Shown: positions 61,201 through 64,000 of the stretch, piece by piece | Layout of the letters: the number at the start of each line of letters is the position of its first letter | Position numbering within the stretch: position 1 is the stretch's first letter | Assembly (NCBI GenBank): GCA_051294375.1 | Contig: CM119269.1 | Coordinates: 11,514,883-11,578,882, forward strand | Reading direction: 5' to 3' | Origin: Paraspadella gotoi | Lineage: Eukaryota > Chaetognatha | Length of the DNA stretch: 64,000 bases | Notes under the pieces: generated by a model | Seen by the model: only the letters and a program-made list of their open reading frames with translations | Database searches by the model: none | What the model was told of the DNA's origin: nothing | Program-made: the position numbers and the translations under genes

Positions 61201-62198
61201 CGGAAAAAATACTATCGTATGTTTTTGATGGATAGCTAAATGTTGTTAACATGTCTCGGAAAAGAGTGAGGAAAATTAATACCGTTGTATTTTGAGGAAA
61301 TAGTAAGTTTTAAGATTTTTTTTAAGAGAGTTTGATATAGTTTTTAGCAACGATTTTATAAGTATCAATGGACATGTTGATAAAGACTTGCATCGAAGTC
61401 GAAACAGGTCCATTGATACTAATGAAATTGGTACAACCAATATAATAATTATCCATTCATTTAATAAATAAGCTATCTCGCCCCTGACTTTGGACAGGCT
61501 TTGGTGGTTTAAGGCCTCCATCACTCTTACAAGATAATGACATATTATCGTTGTTCAAAACTAAATCAAACTCTCTCTAAATTACAAACACAACGAAAGA
61601 AAGGATTTCACACACAAATTTTGTTTTAATGTTTTTTTAAATAATAAAGGAAGTCAGCACTAATGATTAAAAAGTTACAATTTATTTTAGGGAGGGATAA
61701 TTTAGTGTTGTATTCTCAATACAGATGTTGCATCTATACATATATTTATTGATGAAAAATTTATTGATGACAATTGATAATAGTAGCAAATTACCTATAA
61801 AAAATATTTCATTCATTAAATAAACAAGTTATCTTGCCGCTGACTTTGAACCGGCGACGTTGGGTTATGGCGTCCATCCCTCTCACAAGAAAGTAACATA
61901 GCAGGACTCTGCAAGCTGCCAATCAAGACTCTTTAATAGTCGAGTTTAAATTAAACAAACTTAATAAACATAAGTAAATATATTAACCCAACCCACCTCT
62001 CCCAAAAAGATGTTGCTGTTGCTGCATCTGACGAAATGCTGCGACGTTGATGCTCCTGGCGGCGATTGCGGCCGCCGCTGCAGCCGCTGCTGCCTCCTGA
62101 CGAAACTTTTCCAGGTTGAGATTCTGAGCCTCAGAAGGTGAGACTTTGTCGTAGCCGTACCAACCGAGAAGTTCGTTCATAGTGTTCTCAGCGTAGTC
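41997..62198 (-). CDS. SOBP: Sine oculis-binding protein homolog (5' end missing)
   Basis: Nine exons in transcript order: 62198-61997, 61074-60824, 59528-59468, 57584-57316, 56033-55899, 44315-44049, 43734-43543, 43300-43006, 42847-41997. Every junction phase agrees, giving 840 residues to the stop; vertebrate SOBP is about 870. The first exon here encodes [16 protein letters not shown], the SOBP N-terminal hallmark. An Ala/Gln stretch and a Gly-rich exon follow. Two FCS-type zinc fingers are ICAWCQKMG...FCSELCF and CDWCKHVRH...[13 protein letters not shown] long Pro/Ser/Ala-rich region leads to [19 protein letters not shown], which matches the PVPIPIPIP tract of vertebrate SOBP, then an acidic C-terminus. 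SOBP is a nuclear protein that binds Six-family factors and acts in sensory and neural development. A further 5' exon must lie upstream, outside the window or unrecognised. Confidence 0.92.
43340..43450. repeat. (CT)n microsatellite in an SOBP intron
   Basis: A pure CT tract passes into CTCTTT variants between SOBP exons 7 and 8. The Arg/Glu and Leu/Ser frames across it are artefacts. Confidence 0.95.
43755..43990. repeat. Irregular minisatellite in an SOBP intron
   Basis: Degenerate units around GACAAATGGCAATTGACATG recur with variable spacing in the intron between SOBP exons 6 and 7. Confidence 0.6.
44515..45085. repeat. Tandem duplication of a 290-bp unit
   Basis: Two successive copies start TTTTTATCGAGCC, carry a GC-rich hairpin (ACCGGCGAAGCCGGTTCAGG), a GTCGTCGTC tract, and end CATTTGGATTTAAGTATTTT. 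Copies are about 90 percent alike by eye. Confidence 0.85.
46730..46930. repeat. 23-bp minisatellite, copy 1
   Basis: Units close to TTTGGTTATCATCGCATCAA repeat about 8 times. A homologous array is at 49,425-49,660. Confidence 0.8.
49425..49660. repeat. 23-bp minisatellite, copy 2
   Basis: It begins as AATGAATGACTATCATCGCA units and shifts to TTTGGTTATCATCGCATCAA units, the same transition as at 46.73 kb. Confidence 0.8.
50372..50472 (+). repeat. SINE family A, left half of a split copy
   Basis: It has the tRNA-like head with box A TGGCTCATTGAG and box B GGTTCAATCTC, breaking off at GTGAGGAC. The rest of the same SINE resumes at 53,883. Confidence 0.85.
50707..51655. mobile_element. mariner/Tc1-like MITE, 949 bp, TA flanks
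   Basis: Inverted ends CCATGATGGAAAAAAAAAGT...GTCG(T/C)GGTT of about 29 bp are flanked by TA at 50,705-50,706 and 51,656-51,657. No transposase frame is present. It lies inside the larger hAT-like element. Confidence 0.75.
51656..51885 (+). repeat. tRNA-Gly-derived SINE (family B), full length
   Basis: It matches the 41.6 kb copy from GGTCTAAAATCCACCAA through ACCTCCCAACCCAAAGGTCC and GGGGTTCTAGCCCGG to TTAATTACTGTCTCTTT, with a small ATCGTTAAG duplication at about 51,767. Confidence 0.75.
52105..53725. repeat. Telomere-motif fold-back (CCCTAA then TTAGGG)
   Basis: The left arm has dense CCCTAA doublets and triplets organised in units of about 139 bp (marker GCCTTCGATGCATCAACC at 52,362, 52,496, 52,635 and, degenerate, 52,773 and 52,870), running into plain (CCCTAA)n at 53,055-53,170. 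The right arm (53,290-53,720) is the inverted version with TTAGGG. The outer ends are near-perfect inverted repeats, including CTCGCCAGTGAT and GCGCAGCTAACACGGGGATG, with GGCGATNTCGCC palindromes. Confidence 0.9.
53883..54010 (+). repeat. SINE family A, right half of the split copy
   Basis: It resumes at GTGAGGACGGTCGTAAGCC and matches the body of the intact copy at 7.59-7.72 kb to CAGCCC. The 54,009-54,040 segment is an inverted piece of the sequence that precedes the SINE at 7.28 kb. Confidence 0.85.
54060..54720 (-). pseudogene. Tc1-like transposase, internally deleted
   Basis: On the minus strand an HTH-like N-terminal part ([19 protein letters not shown], 54,695-54,580) is followed, after a stop, by the C-terminal catalytic half with [12 protein letters not shown] (second Asp) and [17 protein letters not shown] (third acidic residue region). 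The segment with the first Asp is missing, and a further stop interrupts the C-terminal end, so the copy is dead. Confidence 0.8.
54820..55265 (+). repeat. Second copy of the 7.15 kb composite repeat with SINE A head
   Basis: It is near-identical to 7,150-7,580, including AAGTTTGGCGACTTATTCAT and the tRNA-like head. The SINE body is replaced after GTGAGAATGGCCATAAGGC by a 35-bp tandem array. Confidence 0.75.
55282..55535. repeat. 35-bp minisatellite, seven copies
   Basis: The unit is GGCTGAATGTCTTTTGGTTG followed by CTATAGCTCTTGAAT; seven full copies and a partial eighth (GGCTGAACC). Variation is limited to single bases. Confidence 0.9.
55899..56033 (-). CDS. SOBP: SOBP exon with FCS zinc finger 2
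   Basis: Exactly 45 codons from [10 protein letters not shown] to CRETQ, flanked by AATTCAG and GTGAGG. Cys pairs CDWC and FCSDKC form the second FCS-type finger. YKMNIF.ETQ is close to vertebrate YKMDIFYKETQ. Confidence 0.92.
56190..57035 (+). mobile_element. Solo-type LTR joined to a tRNA-Leu 3' half, interrupted by a MITE
   Basis: It shows LTR-like order: GC-rich U3 (GGCGATCTCCGCGG), TATA box TATAAATA at about 56,855, poly(A) signal AATAAA at 56,937, and end TCCTTAAATG. TGGTGGCAGCT follows at 56,991 and continues to 57,035 as the complement of a tRNA-Leu 3' half including CCA. The 5' LTR limit is not certain. The hAT MITE at 56,279-56,774 is inserted within U3. The whole lies in an SOBP intron. 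Confidence 0.6.
56279..56774. mobile_element. hAT-like MITE, 496 bp, with 8-bp target duplication
   Basis: Inverted ends TAAGGCGTAGT(G/A)AAA and the direct duplication TTGGGCAA at 56,271-56,278 and 56,775-56,782. Arms are complementary for most of their length. It is the compact relative of the 3.4 kb element at 50,473. Confidence 0.9.
57316..57584 (-). CDS. SOBP: SOBP exon with FCS zinc finger 1
   Basis: A Pro-rich lead ([16 protein letters not shown]) precedes ICAWCQ...[19 protein letters not shown]. The exon ends AAG followed by GCGAGT, so this intron uses a GC donor. The phase-0 join to exon VCDWCKH at 56,033 supports this. The linker of about 30 residues between the fingers in vertebrates is absent in this reading. 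Confidence 0.88.
57590..58510. other. Intron sequence with (CT)n and (GA)n tracts
   Basis: It contains a pyrimidine-rich tract at 57,865-57,975 and (GA)n at 58,244-58,282. A short CG-richer piece near 58,320-58,500 carries a donor-like GTAAGT on the minus strand, but its phase does not fit the SOBP exons, so it is not called. Confidence 0.4.
58511..59342 (+). repeat. HINE-like element, full length (about 830 bp)
   Basis: 5' end AAGTTTGAGCAAATAATGTCGG; then ATTAATTA-rich core, the GTCACTAACCAAGACAAAAG segment, two 160-bp subrepeats, a GACA microsatellite (59,158-59,190), and a 3' end GATCGGACTAA after an imperfect hairpin. Confidence 0.65.
59468..59528 (-). CDS. SOBP: SOBP 61-nt exon (tentative)
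   Basis: A small exon between a T-rich acceptor and donor GTAGGA, reading [20 protein letters not shown]. Its phases match both neighbours (0 in, 1 out), which is the main support. Confidence 0.5.
59590..60823. other. AT- and T-rich SOBP intron
   Basis: No gene or clear repeat apart from pyrimidine-rich runs at 60,500-60,800. Open frames here are composition artefacts. Confidence 0.5.
60824..61074 (-). CDS. SOBP: SOBP Gly-rich exon
   Basis: Phase agrees on both sides. It encodes two poly-Gly/Ser blocks around [15 protein letters not shown] and a Ser/Pro-rich end, from (GGC)n and (GGA)n triplet repeats. It has no obvious vertebrate counterpart, so assignment rests on phase and position. Confidence 0.65.
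61420..61945 (+). repeat. Two copies of dispersed repeat family C
   Basis: 61,420-61,545 is nearly identical to 35,435-35,560. 61,790-61,945 is a diverged copy (CTTGCCGCTGACTTTGAACC, then CTGCAAGCTGCCAATCAAGA). Both lie in the SOBP intron between its Gly-rich exon and the first exon seen. Confidence 0.65.
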
Positions 62199-62580
62199 CT
62201 GTGGTTAAGGGATAGAGAGGGGCGAATGATAAGAATTCCTTTATGAGCTGATTTAATTACAGATTTTGTTTTAGTAATGGTTGTTTTGTTTTTGTTTTTT
62301 CTTCTTAAGTTCCAAATCGAATAATTTGATGGTCATAAAAAATAAAAATTATGAAAATGATATGAAGAACAAAAGATAAGATAAGTCAAAAGATAAGGTT
62401 TAAAGTTGTAAGAATGTAACATGTAAACAGACAAACAAATAAGTCGAAAACCAGAGACAGAGTTTTAAAATCGATTTTTCCCTCTTTTAAATTTATTTTT
62501 TAAATTAAATAACCTTGTATTTTGACTTTCTTTTTTGCTGTTTGAAATAGTTTAGACATGAAACGAAAAATTCGTTGGAA
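62199..62580. other. AT-rich SOBP intron
   Basis: No upstream SOBP exon could be recognised here. Confidence 0.4.
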
Positions 62581-62582
62581 CA

Positions 62583-62662
62583 GTAATTTTTAGTTTTTAT
62601 TATTGTACAATGTACAATGTACATGTTTCGACTCTTAGTGGTACGAGTCTTCTTCAGCAAGT
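62583..62662 (-). mobile_element. Penelope-type 3' end with hammerhead-like motif
   Basis: On the minus strand CTGAAGA, a stem AGACTC...GAGTC and GAAAC occur in order, followed by a palindromic TGTACATTGTACA. This is the layout of the hammerhead ribozymes carried by many Penelope-like elements, but the core CTGATGA has an A in place of T, which should impair cleavage. Confidence 0.45.
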
Positions 62663-62689
62663 GAATTTAATAAAACAATTTTTTTTTTG

Positions 62690-62845
62690 TTTGAGAGAGA
62701 GATAGAGAGAGAGATAGAGAGAGTTTTCAACAAAGAATTGAGTAAGGGATTGTGGTCAGATGTGAGGACAGATGAAGTTAGGGAAAGAGAGAGTAAGTGA
62801 TTTTGAAATTGGTGAAAAGAGAGAGAGAGAGAGAGAGACACACAC
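62690..62845. repeat. (GA)n microsatellite tracts
   Basis: GAGAGATAGAGA runs at 62,693-62,724 and GAGAGAGAGAGACACACACA at 62,818-62,848. Confidence 0.9.
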
Positions 62846-63016
62846 ACAGGTATCAATGTACAACAGTGAAAAATTTAGAAAAACTAAATATTTAACAAGA
62901 GTAATAATAAATTAATTGTTAACTGATGATTGTTAGTTTAATAGAAGAGAAAATGAAAATAGAAGAATAAGTGATATGGGATAGATAAGTTAAAGATAAG
63001 TGAAATGGTAAGGTAA

Positions 63017-63290
63017 GCCGCCTCTTTTCTTCGGTCAGCCGAAGTATCGCCCTATCGTATCTGCCCGCAATTCCATTTTTAATGGAATGACGAAGGAGTT
63101 GGGACGCATTCTCACTCCTCTTGTCGGAAACCAACACCACCTCATGAATTCTCTTGATCTGACGGAAAAGTTGCAGCACATCACAGTGCCCGATACCCAT
63201 CTCTTGGTCTCGTGCGATTTACAGAGCATGTTTACAAACATCCCTCAGGGACTGGCGCTAATTTCAGCAGAGCGCCGCCTGAGAGGAGAC
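63017..63290 (+). pseudogene. Penelope-like reverse transcriptase fragment
   Basis: The frame, open from KPPLFFGQPKYRPIVSARNS to the MITE boundary, has RPIVS, LTPLVGNQHHLMNS and LVSCDLQSMFTNIP, matching the RT region of Penelope-like elements where SFDVxSLFTN carries the first catalytic Asp. Only this N-terminal RT part is seen; the hAT MITE at 63,291 cuts it and the rest may lie beyond the window. Confidence 0.75.
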
Positions 63291-63995
63291 TAGGGTTCCA
63301 ATAACCGTTAATTTTTGAAAAATTTAGCTTAACTGTTAAAACTAATATTTTTAACGGTTAACCGTTAAAATCGGTTAATTTTATAATTTTACTTTAAATT
63401 TAAAATATTATTATTTCAATCAAACTAAAGTATTTAATGGTATTTTATCTTTAACTCTTGCTCCTGTATCTTTTTTATTTTCTATTTCAGATAGATAGGT
63501 ACATATTTTAGTTAGTAAATTAAAAATTGATTTGGGCAAACTATTTTGAATCCACCTATGATAATTTAGCTAATCAGATAATGCATCGTGATAAATCTTA
63601 TTTACAAAACTTTTTCTTTTACCTCATAGCATAATAAAAATATATAAAAGGACAAATAAAGAAAAACCACAAGGTAATTCTAATTCTATGTTTTGTCTTT
63701 TCTTTCTCTCTCTTTCTCTTTTTCTTTCGTTATATCTCTTCATTATTTTTCTTGATGTTAGTTTCTTGAACGCTCGTTTTCTGTTTTTATTTTTTCATAA
63801 GCCATAAGGAGAATAAGAGAGGACAAGAAAAAATTACTTTTCTTTTAAAAAATCAAAGATTTTATACCAAAAAATAAAAAAATAATATTTAAAAATTAAC
63901 CGAATTTAACCGTTAAAATAAATATATTAACGGTTAGGTTAAAATTCTTTTTAACCCTTAATAACCGTTAACTGTTAACGGTTATCGTAACCCTA
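63291..63995. mobile_element. hAT-like MITE, 705 bp
   Basis: Ends TAGGGTTCCAATAACCGTTA and, inverted, TAGGGTTACGATAACCGTTA. The base before the left end closes GAGGAGAC (63,283-63,290), and the window stops after GAGGA (63,996-64,000), the first five bases of the expected 8-bp duplication. Internal sequence is rich in AACGGTTA motifs and has no coding frame. Confidence 0.8.
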
Positions 63996-64000
63996 GAGGA

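Overview
This is a stretch of animal nuclear DNA, not prokaryotic. Four genes are split by spliceosomal introns with GT-AG boundaries, the intergenic and intronic DNA is AT-rich, and well over half of the window is interspersed or tandem repeat. The telomere-type motif found inside one repeat is TTAGGG, not the TTAGG usual in arthropods. The first gene resembles the MACPF subunit of mollusc perivitellin-2. Together these suggest a non-arthropod invertebrate, most likely a lophotrochozoan (mollusc or relative). That placement is inference.

Layout. (1) 0.57-10.5 kb, minus strand: a secreted MACPF (perforin-like) protein with three C-terminal Cys/Asp repeats, an apparent frameshift in exon 4 and a 6 kb repeat-filled intron. 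(2) 11.5-16.5 kb, minus strand: a complete 11-exon LIV-1-type ZIP zinc transporter of 643 residues, whose exon phases agree throughout. One of its 5' splice sites has been amplified into a minisatellite. (3) 17-33 kb: a gene-poor block of repeats. A recurrent family looks like non-autonomous Helentron (HINE/DINE-like) elements, and there is a 2.8 kb long-inverted-repeat element, a 4.75 kb TA-flanked inverted-repeat interval and an LTR relic. (4) 33.7-40.7 kb, plus strand: a GC- and CpG-richer putative promoter region followed by a long acidic, Ser-rich protein of 1151 residues with a tiny last exon. It may be a KIAA0232 relative. (5) 40.98 kb, plus strand: an orphan first-exon candidate. (6) 42.0-62.2 kb, minus strand: the sine oculis-binding protein gene (SOBP). 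Nine exons with agreeing phases encode 840 residues, and the 5' end is missing. Its 11.6 kb central intron holds nested transposons.

The most unusual structure is in that SOBP intron. A tRNA-derived SINE is split at 50,472/53,883 by a 3.4 kb hAT-like element with a perfect 8-bp target duplication. That element contains a TA-flanked mariner-like MITE, a second SINE derived from tRNA-Gly, and a 1.6 kb fold-back made of telomere-like CCCTAA / TTAGGG higher-order repeats in head-to-head palindromic order. Other informative insertions are an LTR joined to a 45-nt copy of the CCA-bearing 3' half of tRNA-Leu, and a Penelope-type reverse transcriptase fragment at the right edge interrupted by a hAT MITE.

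The genes do not form a common pathway. They are ordinary separate metazoan loci: membrane attack/perforin-like, zinc import, nuclear SOBP, and a disordered protein. I found no CRISPR array, rRNA or intact tRNA gene. Exon limits were set by eye from splice consensus and phase, and repeat limits are approximate unless a target duplication is stated.
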